In this document: positions 1 to 6,168 of the stretch, piece by piece | Position numbering within the stretch: the stretch's first letter is position 1 | Layout: each line of letters opens with the position of its first letter | NCBI GenBank assembly: GCA_964579735.1 | Contig: CAZOHH010000101.1 | Location: forward strand, 1 to 6,380 | Source of the DNA: CAILLO01 sp964579735 | GTDB taxonomy: Bacteria; Bacillota; Clostridia; Saccharofermentanales; UBA5734 | Length of the DNA: 6,380 bases | Reading direction: 5' to 3' | Notes under the pieces: model-generated | The model's input: the letters and a program-made list of their open reading frames with translations, nothing else | What the model was told of the DNA's origin: nothing | The model's database searches: none | Program-made: the position numbers and the translations under genes

Positions 1-45
1 GGGCGAAATCTACTGAGTGCTTCTCTCCCGGAAGCCACAGCCTCC

Positions 46-56
46 TGTGCTATAAT
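46..56 (+). promoter_or_regulatory. Extended -10 promoter of the PAS-GGDEF-HD-GYP gene
   Basis: The sequence TGTGCTATAAT matches the extended -10 consensus TRTGnTATAAT at every defined position, with the TATAAT hexamer at 51-56. No good -35 hexamer lies 16-18 bases upstream, which is common when an extended -10 is present. Transcription would start near base 63, giving a leader of about 73 nt before the ATG at 136. This is a motif match only; no start site has been measured. Confidence 0.6.
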
Positions 57-82
57 CCGAATGTCCCTTCGAAGCTCATAGA

Positions 83-110
83 CCAGCCTTGTACTAGAAA
101 AGAGGGCTGG
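83..110 (+). other. Leader hairpin upstream of the c-di-GMP gene
   Basis: CCAGCCTT at 83-90 pairs with AGGGCTGG at 103-110: seven Watson-Crick pairs and one G-T wobble, closing a 12-nt A-rich loop (91-102). It lies in the predicted 5' leader, 11 bases before the ribosome binding site. No U-tract follows, so it does not look like an intrinsic terminator. An alternative pairing of GACC (81-84) with GGTC (113-116) is possible, which could allow two leader folds. I could not match it to the c-di-GMP (GEMM) riboswitch core. A role in mRNA stability or translation is inference. Confidence 0.35.
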
Positions 111-135
111 AGGGTCTGTTGGAAGGAAGTCCGGC

Positions 136-2298
136 ATGCGCGACCCGATTCGGATCGGCCGAAGACCCGGTTCCATCGACGAAACGATCTACAGGACCCT
201 GTTCGAGGACTCGGACGCGGCCATTCTCTACTACACTTCCGAAGGTGTCCTGATCAGCTGCAACAGGAAGGCAGCCCGGAACATGGGCGGCGAACCCGGC
301 GATTTCGTGGGACGAAGCCTATCCGAGCTCTTTCCCGGACCCGGTTCCGTTCTCTATATGGATCGCATCGCCCTGTCGGTCGGCACCGGCGAGGTTCAGG
401 AATATGTGGACTGCATCCCGCTACCGGTCGGCGAACTCTGGTTCTCCAGCTCGTTCAAGCGGATCTCCGGCCTCGGCGGATATGAATACGGCGTCCAGAT
501 CGTCTCCCAGGACATCACGAAACGCAAGACGGCCGAAGAAAGCCTGCGAGAGAGCGAAGAGCGCTACCGCCTGCTGGTCACCCGGATGCGGATGGGTCTC
601 GCGGTGCACGAAATCGTGCTCGATGCGGACGGTAGACCTGTCGATTACCGTTTCCTCGACGTGAACGAAGGGTTCGAGCAGCTTACCGGACTCCGCCGCG
701 AGGAGATCGTCGGCCGCACCGTGCTCGAAGTCCTGCCCGAGACCGAGCCCTACTGGATCGAGCAATACGGCCGAGTCGCACTGACAGGCGAGCCGCTGGA
801 TTATGAGAACTATTCGAAGGAACTCGACCGGTATTTCGCGGTGACGGCCTATTCGCCGAAGCGCGGGCTCTTCGCCGTTCTCCTCTCCGACGTCACCCGG
901 CGCATGCAGGACGAATTGGCGCTCCGGAAAAGGGATGACCGCTACCATGCCCTCACCTCGACTTCCATGGATGGTTTCTGGATAGCGGATCTCGCCGGGT
1001 GCATCGTCGACGTCAACGACGCCTTCTGCCGGATGAGCGGCTATGGGCGCGAAGAACTGCTTGCCATGCACATCACGGATCTGGAAGTCCAGGAAACCTC
1101 CGAACAGGTGCAGCATCACCTCGATGTGATTCAGTCCCTCGGTTGGGGGCGGTTCGAGACGAAGCACCGGCGGGCCGATGGCACCCACTATGGCGTGCAG
1201 GTCAGCACGACCCTCCTGAAGGAACAGGGAGTCATTCTGAGCTTTCTCAGCGACATCACGGAGCGCAAGATCTCCGAACGGAGGATCCTCACGCTCAGCT
1301 ATCACGACGATCTGACCGGCCTCTACAACCGCCGTTTCTACGAGGAGGAAGTCCAGCGACTGGACACGTCCCGTTGTCTGCCGCTGAGCGTCATCGTCGG
1401 AGACGTCAACGGGTTGAAGCTCATCAACGATTCCTACGGCCATGTACAGGGCGACCTGCTTCTTAAGACCATTTCCGGGATATTCAAGACAGAATGCCGC
1501 TCCAATGACATCGTCGCCCGATTGAGTGGCGACGAGTTCGCCATCCTGCTTCCGAACACCGAGCCGGACGATGCGGAGCGCCTGATCCGTCGAATCCGAA
1601 GCCGGCTGGCTCTGGAGAGGATCGGTCCGCTCGAACTCTCCGTCGCCTTGGGTTTCGCCACCAAGAGCCACTCGGATGAGCTGTTCCAGGACGTCTTCAA
1701 GATCGCGGAGGACCATATGTACCGCTCCAAGCTCTACGAGAGCCAGAGCGTCCAGAACCGGACCATCAGCATCATCATGAACTCCCTTTTGGAAAACAAC
1801 ATCCGGGAGCAGCTCCATTCGCAGCGCGTCAGCGAGTTGTGCGTGGCCATTGCCGGCCGCATGGACCTCGGCAGCGCGGAAATGGCCAAGATCCGCCTGG
1901 CGGGGCTCATGCACGACATCGGCAAGATCGGCGTGCGCGAGAGCGTGCTGAACAAGGAAGGCAGACTCTCGGAGGAGGAGACGGTGGAGATGCGTCGCCA
2001 CTCGGAAATCGGCTACCGGATCCTCGGTTCGGTCAGCGATTTCTCCGAGATCTGCGAGTGCATCCTGCAGCACCACGAATGCTGGGATGGGAGCGGATAT
2101 CCCAAGGGCCTGAAGGGCGAGGAGATTCTCCTGCCGTCACGGATCATCGCGGTCGCGGACGCTTTTGATGCGATGACGTCGGAAAGAACCTACCGGAAGA
2201 CCCTCACGGAGGAGGGTGCCATCGAAGAGATCCGTCGGTGGGGGGGAACCCAGTTCGACCCGACCGTCGTTCACGTGCTGATTGAACTCCTGGGGTGA
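136..2298 (+). CDS. PAS-PAS-PAS-GGDEF-HD-GYP cyclic di-GMP signalling protein
   Basis: Cytoplasmic sensor-effector of 720 residues with no signal peptide or membrane segment. Three PAS domains, at about 17-130, 140-256 and 267-377, each end near a DIT/DVT motif typical of PAS boundaries (D126, D252, D373). A GGDEF diguanylate cyclase domain follows at about 385-540. It has the metal-binding D423, the N431-D432 and GH pair of the nucleotide pocket, signature SGDEF at 464-468 (first Gly replaced by Ser) and an RxxD inhibitory site (R455, D458) exactly five residues upstream. The C-terminal HD-GYP phosphodiesterase domain, about 555-720, has H561, H593-D594, H622, H646-H647-E648, D651, GYP 654-656 and D675, so its metal ligands look intact. 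HD-GYP domains hydrolyse c-di-GMP; GGDEF domains make it from GTP. Whether this cyclase half is active is uncertain, since Ser at the first position is tolerated in some enzymes only. The start is supported by GGAAGGAAG at 121-129, six bases before the ATG. Confidence 0.95.
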   Translation: MRDPIRIGRRPGSIDETIYRTLFEDSDAAILYYTSEGVLISCNRKAARNMGGEPGDFVGRSLSELFPGPGSVLYMDRIALSVGTGEVQEYVDCIPLPVGELWFSSSFKRISGLGGYEYGVQIVSQDITKRKTAEESLRESEERYRLLVTRMRMGLAVHEIVLDADGRPVDYRFLDVNEGFEQLTGLRREEIVGRTVLEVLPETEPYWIEQYGRVALTGEPLDYENYSKELDRYFAVTAYSPKRGLFAVLLSDVTRRMQDELALRKRDDRYHALTSTSMDGFWIADLAGCIVDVNDAFCRMSGYGREELLAMHITDLEVQETSEQVQHHLDVIQSLGWGRFETKHRRADGTHYGVQVSTTLLKEQGVILSFLSDITERKISERRILTLSYHDDLTGLYNRRFYEEEVQRLDTSRCLPLSVIVGDVNGLKLINDSYGHVQGDLLLKTISGIFKTECRSNDIVARLSGDEFAILLPNTEPDDAERLIRRIRSRLALERIGPLELSVALGFATKSHSDELFQDVFKIAEDHMYRSKLYESQSVQNRTISIIMNSLLENNIREQLHSQRVSELCVAIAGRMDLGSAEMAKIRLAGLMHDIGKIGVRESVLNKEGRLSEEETVEMRRHSEIGYRILGSVSDFSEICECILQHHECWDGSGYPKGLKGEEILLPSRIIAVADAFDAMTSERTYRKTLTEEGAIEEIRRWGGTQFDPTVVHVLIELLG

Positions 2299-2301
2299 TT
2301 T

Positions 2302-2688
2302 CTATGCCGCGATCTCGTTTCCCGCATCGACGATCGTCACCGGTTCCTTCGCGAAGGAATCCGTGGAGGGGTCGAACAGGAATCCGGTCGTTTCGGTTTC
2401 CATCGCGTAGACCGTAATCCTACCATCGGATTCGAATACCTTGAATTCCCTTTTCGACCCATAGACTTTCGGGACCGGCATCCCCTGGACGTAGTCCGCC
2501 AGTGGCTCGGGGGTCGCGTGCGCGAAGGTCGCCAAGGCTCCGACGACCCCGAGGAGCCGCGCGTTGGCCTTGTCCGTCGTCCGACGGGCCGAGTCCAGGA
2601 TTCCCGCGGACAGGATGAGCATGACCACGACCATGACCGTGGGAATCATGAGGAGACTGCCCCTTTTGAGGGAATGTCGCTCTTCCAT
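2302..2688 (-). CDS. Small single-span membrane protein, function unknown
   Basis: A 128-residue protein I do not recognise. A short basic N-terminus (K9, R10) precedes one strongly hydrophobic segment at about 11-31, followed by RR at 35-36 and then a polar region. This suggests an N-terminal membrane anchor with the rest outside the membrane. The layout is loosely like minor pilins or TadE/PilX-type proteins, but no prepilin cleavage motif is clear, so that is only a suggestion. Residues 70-128 alternate polar and hydrophobic residues as in a small beta-rich domain. The ATG at 2688 has no clear Shine-Dalgarno sequence; an in-frame ATG at 2649 (residue 14) would cut into the anchor and also lacks one. 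The gene lies 70 bp downstream of the Dabb gene on the same strand, so it may end that operon or have its own promoter. It converges on the c-di-GMP gene with three bases between stops. Confidence 0.6.
   Translation of the reverse strand: MEERHSLKRGSLLMIPTVMVVVMLILSAGILDSARRTTDKANARLLGVVGALATFAHATPEPLADYVQGMPVPKVYGSKREFKVFESDGRITVYAMETETTGFLFDPSTDSFAKEPVTIVDAGNEIAA
2329..2363. repeat. Two adjacent palindromes near convergent gene ends
   Basis: A perfect 10-bp palindrome GACGATCGTC (2329-2338) is followed by a perfect 16-bp palindrome TTCCTTCGCGAAGGAA (2344-2359). The second extends to CGG/CCG arms (2341-2343 with 2361-2363) if one T at 2360 is bulged. Both lie inside the 3' part of the small membrane-protein gene, 30-65 bases past the stop of the c-di-GMP gene. 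RNA from either strand could fold into a stem there. No T-run follows on either strand, so a terminator role is unproven, and codon constraint may explain the symmetry. Confidence 0.3.
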
Positions 2689-2758
2689 GCTTTCATTGAA
2701 GCACGAAACCCTTCGAGTGGAGAGTCAAATGCGTTACATTCCTTTTTCAGTCATGGGG

Positions 2759-3079
2759 TCATGTTCCCGGTCCGTCGGTCACGCCGAGGTCGATCTCCAT
2801 GAATCGGACCACTTCCTTCATCCAGCGACGCTCGACGAAATCGACATGGGCGGGGTCAGCGAGATATCGGCCGTAGACCGCCCGGTCCGCGAACTCCATC
2901 GAGAAGCCGAAATCGAAATCGGTCTTCACATTCACCTGTGCGAACACTTCGAAGCATTCGACGCCGGGAATCGCCTCGAGAGCGGATTTGCCATCGGCAA
3001 GGAAAGAAAGCACATCATGGCTTCCCTTGGCATGCTTCAGCGTGAACACGACGATATGGCGGATTCTTGATTCATCCAT
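2759..3079 (-). CDS. Dabb-domain (stress-responsive A/B barrel) protein
   Basis: A 106-residue protein with the ferredoxin-like dimeric alpha/beta-barrel (Dabb) pattern. It starts with the characteristic IRHIVVFTLK strand (H8), then a helix, a central strand pair ending in the DFDFGFSMEF segment (residues 54-63), and the PAHVDFV motif around H78 followed by W86. It fills essentially one domain, which is the usual family length. Dabb proteins are small cytoplasmic homodimers; some are enzymes or bind small ligands, but for most no reaction is known, and none can be assigned here. The ATG at 3079 is preferred over a TTG at 3094, because AAGGAGG (3085-3091) sits five bases before the ATG. The gene overlaps the end of the sugar kinase gene by 8 nt and its ribosome binding site lies inside that gene. 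This implies translational coupling and a role connected with the same pathway. Confidence 0.85.
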   Translation of the reverse strand: MDESRIRHIVVFTLKHAKGSHDVLSFLADGKSALEAIPGVECFEVFAQVNVKTDFDFGFSMEFADRAVYGRYLADPAHVDFVERRWMKEVVRFMEIDLGVTDGPGT

Positions 3080-4055
3080 GGGGTCCTCCTTCAAGTCTAG
3101 GCACTTCGTTCCGGCAGCGCTGGACGTCGTCCAGTGTCGGCATGGCGGGAATGGCCCCCCGCTTCGTGGTGCAGAGGCTGCCGACGGCGCAGGAGAAATC
3201 GACGAGTTCCTCGAGGTCCTCGACTGGGAGGTCCCGGAGCGGACGTTCCAGTCGAGCTACCCGGTACAGCAGTCCCCCAAGGAATGCGTCGCCGGCTCCG
3301 GTCGTGTCGACGACACGGGTGTCGTAGGTATCGAGACGACCGGCGCCCTGAGCCGAGCGATAGTAGCAGCCTCGCGGGCCCAGCGTGACCAGAAGCAGTT
3401 GCATGCCGGCCCGGAACAGCTTCCGGCTGCCCTTTCCCAGGTCCGTTTCGCCGGTCAGGAACTCCAGCTCGACTTCGGAGATCTTGAGGATATCGGCGAA
3501 GGGGAGTCCGAGCTCCATTCCCGCTCTGGCTTTCTCCGGGCTCTCCCATAGGGGCGGCCGCCAATTCGGGTCATAGGAGACCAGCCGACCGGTTGCCCTG
3601 GCATGTGCCGCGGCCTGCAGCGTCGCGCTGCGAGCGGGCTCATGGGTCATCGACAGGGAGCCGAAGTGGAAGATCCGCGCGTCGGCGATCAGTGAGAGGT
3701 CGAGGTCCTCCGGCGAGAGCCGGGTGTCGGCGCCGGGTCGGCGGTAGAAGCTGAAATCGCGGTCCCCGGCTTCCGTCAGCGTGACGAAGGCCAGCGTCGT
3801 GTCGGCGTCGGCCGCAAAGCGGAGACCCCGCGACTCGATGCCGCTGTCCTCGAGGACCTGCTGCAGGTAGCGTCCGAACGCATCTGCGCCTACCTCACCG
3901 ATAAATGCGCCCGTTCCCCCCAGTCGCGTGACGGCTGCGAGGACATTCGCGGGAGCGCCACCAGGGTTCCGTTCGAAGAGCAGGTTCCCGGCAGGCGAAG
4001 TCCCTGCCGGCGTGAAGTCTATGAGCAGTTCTCCCAGGGCGCAGACATCGTACAT
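3072..4055 (-). CDS. PfkB-family carbohydrate kinase, fructokinase-like
   Basis: A 327-residue ribokinase/PfkB-fold sugar kinase, full length for the family. Visible features are the N-terminal strand with G8-E9 and D13, the substrate-side NPGGAPANV motif at 30-38, YDPNWRPPLW at 161-170 (the DPN-R pattern common in fructokinases), the KISEVELEFLTG segment near 191-202, VTLGPRG at 223-229, and PfkB signature 2, DTTGAGDAF, at 250-258 with D256 as the expected catalytic base. The enzyme should transfer the ATP gamma-phosphate to a sugar hydroxyl in the cytoplasm. Fructose or a related ketose is the most likely substrate by similarity, but 2-keto-3-deoxygluconate or another sugar cannot be excluded. 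The start at ATG 4055 is supported by GGGAGGAGG (4063-4071) seven bases upstream. The gene is 19 nt after the zinc dehydrogenase gene and overlaps the Dabb gene, placing it third in the operon. It could phosphorylate the ketose made by the upstream dehydrogenases. Confidence 0.9.
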   Translation of the reverse strand: MYDVCALGELLIDFTPAGTSPAGNLLFERNPGGAPANVLAAVTRLGGTGAFIGEVGADAFGRYLQQVLEDSGIESRGLRFAADADTTLAFVTLTEAGDRDFSFYRRPGADTRLSPEDLDLSLIADARIFHFGSLSMTHEPARSATLQAAAHARATGRLVSYDPNWRPPLWESPEKARAGMELGLPFADILKISEVELEFLTGETDLGKGSRKLFRAGMQLLLVTLGPRGCYYRSAQGAGRLDTYDTRVVDTTGAGDAFLGGLLYRVARLERPLRDLPVEDLEELVDFSCAVGSLCTTKRGAIPAMPTLDDVQRCRNEVPRLEGGPHG

Positions 4056-4074
4056 GGACAGGCCTCCTCCCTCT

Positions 4075-5094
4075 CTAGGGTGTGACGATGATCTTGCCTC
4101 TCCCGGCGTATTTCCTCGTCTGGAAGATGGAGCCGATCTCCTCCAAGGGAACCTCGTCGGTGATCAGGCTCTTCACGTCGACCTTCCCGTGGCCAAGCAG
4201 TTCGACCGCCCGACTCTGGGTGTAGGGGTTGATGAACGACGCCTTGATGGCGATCTCTCTCCTGAAGATGTCGAAGGGAAGGACTTCCATGACCGCATCG
4301 GGTCCGGTCAGCCCGAAAAGCATGGCGACCCCGCCCTTGCCGGTGTGGTCGATGGCATATCGCATGGTTCCCGTCGTCCCGACGCATTCGATGGCGGCGT
4401 CGATGGAGTGGACGGCGAGCCTGCGCAGAACCTCACCGAGATCTTCGGTCAGCGGGTCGAAAGCAGCGTCCGCACCCAATCTCCTGCCCATTTCACGCTT
4501 GGCCGCGACCGGTTCCGCAAGGATCAGCGTTGCGGCGCCGGAGAGGCGCGCCAGCTGCAGCATGAGGAGGCCTATGGTTCCGCCGCCGACGATCAGGACG
4601 GTCTGTCCCGGCGTCACGCCCGTCAAGTCCATGCCATGGAGGCAGCAGGCCAGGGGTTCTGCCATGGCGGCCTCGGCGAACGAGAGGGAGTCCGGAATCC
4701 GGTGGATCTGCTTCTCTCGCACGGTGCAGAACTCGGCGAATCCGCCGTCCACGGTCGTGCCGATGCCGACCATGTTCTCGCAGAAATGCGCCTTGCCCTG
4801 TCGGCAGTAGAAGCACTCCCCGCACATGTCGTTCGGGTCAACGCAGACGCGATCTCCGACCTTGATTCCCTTGACGGCGCTCCCGATTTCCGAGACGACG
4901 CCGGAGAATTCGTGACCGAGTACCGTAGGCGGGGTGGTCTTCGCGGCGCCCTCGGCACCTTCGAAGATATGCACGTCCGTTCCACAGACGCCGCAGGCCT
5001 TGACCTGCACCACGACTTCTTCGGCGGAAGGCCGACGGGACGCCCTCGCCTCGACGGTCATCGACCCTTTCCCATGGAATACGGCAGCTCTCAT
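4075..5094 (-). CDS. Zinc-dependent medium-chain dehydrogenase (sorbitol/threonine dehydrogenase-like)
   Basis: A 339-residue MDR-superfamily alcohol dehydrogenase. Catalytic zinc ligands are C37 (in CGVCGTD), H61-E62 (GHE) and E147 (in AEP). A complete structural zinc lobe is present with C91, C94, C97 and C105. The Rossmann nucleotide site is VGGGTIG at 169-175, with acidic E194 at the end of the second strand, which favours NAD over NADP. Family members oxidise secondary alcohols such as sorbitol, xylitol, galactitol, 2,3-butanediol or the beta-hydroxyl of threonine. The overall look is polyol/threonine-dehydrogenase-like, but the substrate cannot be set from sequence. The ATG at 5094 is chosen over a TTG two codons upstream because AGGGAGGA (5101-5108) lies six bases before the ATG and would touch the TTG. 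The gene follows the Gfo/Idh/MocA gene by 13 nt, with the ribosome binding site abutting that gene's stop. With a sugar kinase next, oxidation of a polyol to a ketose is the simplest inference. Confidence 0.9.
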   Translation of the reverse strand: MRAAVFHGKGSMTVEARASRRPSAEEVVVQVKACGVCGTDVHIFEGAEGAAKTTPPTVLGHEFSGVVSEIGSAVKGIKVGDRVCVDPNDMCGECFYCRQGKAHFCENMVGIGTTVDGGFAEFCTVREKQIHRIPDSLSFAEAAMAEPLACCLHGMDLTGVTPGQTVLIVGGGTIGLLMLQLARLSGAATLILAEPVAAKREMGRRLGADAAFDPLTEDLGEVLRRLAVHSIDAAIECVGTTGTMRYAIDHTGKGGVAMLFGLTGPDAVMEVLPFDIFRREIAIKASFINPYTQSRAVELLGHGKVDVKSLITDEVPLEEIGSIFQTRKYAGRGKIIVTP

Positions 5095-5107
5095 GCCCAA
5101 TCCTCCC

Positions 5108-6094
5108 TCATTCGCCCGTGAACCGGATTCCCGCCTGTTTCCGGGCGGACTCCATGACGTCCACGACGTCCAGCATCGTGACCAGGCTTTCGTCGAAGAA
5201 CCGTCGGTCGCCGGATGCGACGCGCTCCACCCAGCCTTGGACCTCCAGGAGCCAGCGGTTGGTTCCCGGCTGCTCGTTGAAGGTCTCGTCGGACGTCTTC
5301 GTGACGACCCGGATTTCAGCGAGTGCCTGTGGACCGTCCTTCACGTAGATGAAACCCTGCTCGCCTTCGATCTGCGCGAAATTCACGCCCCACGTGTCCT
5401 TGGCCCCGGCGCAGCTTCCGACGAAACCGTCGTATTGGAGGACCAGGACTCCGGAGGTGTCGATGCCCCCCTGGAAGCGGTTCGGATGGTATACGGCCGA
5501 TCGGGGCCGGCCGAAGAGGGCCACGTTGAAATAGACGTTGTAGAACCCTATGTCCTGCAGCGCCCCTCCCGCGTGGTCCAGACTGAACACGTTGGGCACC
5601 TCGCCCTTCTTGAGATCGTCGTAACGGCTGGAATACTGGCTGTAGTTGCAAAGGACCAGCCTGACCCTGCCGATTTTCGGCAGCTGCTCGCGGACCAACC
5701 GGAAATTCGCCATGAAAGCCGTGGGTACGGCGTCGATGAGGAGGAGTCCCCTTTCCCTTGCCAGCCGGACCAGGTCCTCAGACTGAGTTCTCGTGGGTGT
5801 CATGGGTTTTTCGCAGATCACGTTCTTTCCGTTTTCCAGAGCCATCCTGGCCTGCCGGTAGTGGAGGTCGTTGGGGGAGGCGACATACACGAAATCGACT
5901 TCCGGATCGCCAAAGAGATCCTCGAGCCGCGTGTATGCCTTTCGGACGCCATACGCCTCCGCAAGGGCCCTGCCTGTCGATTCGTCCCTGGAATAGACGG
6001 CCTCGCAGCGGATTCCTTCCGTGACCTGAACGGCATCTAGAACCGCCCGGACGATCATTCCCGACCCGATCGTGCCGATCCTCATATCTCCCAC
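5108..6094 (-). CDS. Gfo/Idh/MocA-family NAD(P)-dependent oxidoreductase
   Basis: A 328-residue two-domain oxidoreductase. An N-terminal Rossmann domain starts at once with IGTIGSGMI (residues 6-14). It has ASPNDLHY near 72-79 and the hallmark EKP at 95-97 (catalytic-site lysine K96). The C-terminal alpha/beta domain carries GGALQDIGFYNV at 176-187, where D181 and Y185 occupy the positions usually filled by the family's catalytic D and H. The GIDTSGVL segment at 210-217 follows. The family oxidises or reduces sugars, inositols and their derivatives in the cytoplasm; the substrate here is unknown. I chose the GTG at 6094 because AGGGGGAG (6101-6108) is six bases upstream. An ATG three codons later (6085) has only a weak GGGAG two bases away, but it would start directly at the Rossmann strand and cannot be ruled out. 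An ATG farther upstream at 6196 would add an unlikely tail and overlap the divergent gene. This is the first gene of the operon. Confidence 0.88.
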   Translation of the reverse strand: MGDMRIGTIGSGMIVRAVLDAVQVTEGIRCEAVYSRDESTGRALAEAYGVRKAYTRLEDLFGDPEVDFVYVASPNDLHYRQARMALENGKNVICEKPMTPTRTQSEDLVRLARERGLLLIDAVPTAFMANFRLVREQLPKIGRVRLVLCNYSQYSSRYDDLKKGEVPNVFSLDHAGGALQDIGFYNVYFNVALFGRPRSAVYHPNRFQGGIDTSGVLVLQYDGFVGSCAGAKDTWGVNFAQIEGEQGFIYVKDGPQALAEIRVVTKTSDETFNEQPGTNRWLLEVQGWVERVASGDRRFFDESLVTMLDVVDVMESARKQAGIRFTGE

Positions 6095-6116
6095 GTCTTG
6101 CTCCCCCTCTACGGCT

Positions 6117-6122
6117 ACTATA
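6117..6122 (-). promoter_or_regulatory. Candidate -10 element of the sugar/polyol operon
   Basis: Read on the minus strand, TATAGT (6122 to 6117) differs from the -10 consensus at one base. No convincing -35 hexamer is seen 16-18 bases upstream. The predicted start near 6110 gives a leader of about 16 nt that contains just the ribosome binding site of the GTG at 6094. On the plus strand, the overlapping TACTAT (6116-6121) could serve the divergent gene at 6169. This is a motif match of moderate strength, and no operator repeat was recognised in the gap. Confidence 0.35.
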
Positions 6123-6168
6123 CCCGATTCCTTGCTTCTCGACATTGCGCATTTCGAGGGACTACGAT

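Noticed and set aside
83..110. Leader hairpin as a c-di-GMP riboswitch or an intrinsic terminator.
   Set aside because: The conserved GEMM core segments are not seen and the leader is short for an aptamer plus expression platform. No U-tract follows the stem. It is kept only as an unassigned hairpin.
421..2076. A 551-codon open frame on the minus strand opposite the PAS-GGDEF-HD-GYP gene.
   Set aside because: It mirrors the plus-strand gene, whose domains and motifs are unmistakable. Its translation has no recognisable family and shows the composition expected of the antisense of G/C-ending codons.
2700..2728. TTGACT on the minus strand (2728 to 2723) as a -35 for the small membrane-protein gene.
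   Set aside because: No acceptable -10 hexamer lies 16-18 bases downstream, so a promoter call is not supported.
2564..3070. A 168-codon plus-strand open frame over the membrane-protein and Dabb genes.
   Set aside because: It crosses the boundary of two minus-strand genes, and its translation shows no domain.
3928..5121. A 397-codon plus-strand open frame across the kinase and zinc-dehydrogenase genes.
   Set aside because: It is antisense to two genes with complete catalytic motifs and spans their intergenic gap. It has no recognisable domain.
4934..6040. A 368-codon plus-strand open frame opposite the Gfo/Idh/MocA gene.
   Set aside because: The minus strand has Rossmann, EKP and C-terminal family motifs. 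The plus frame has none and starts inside another gene.
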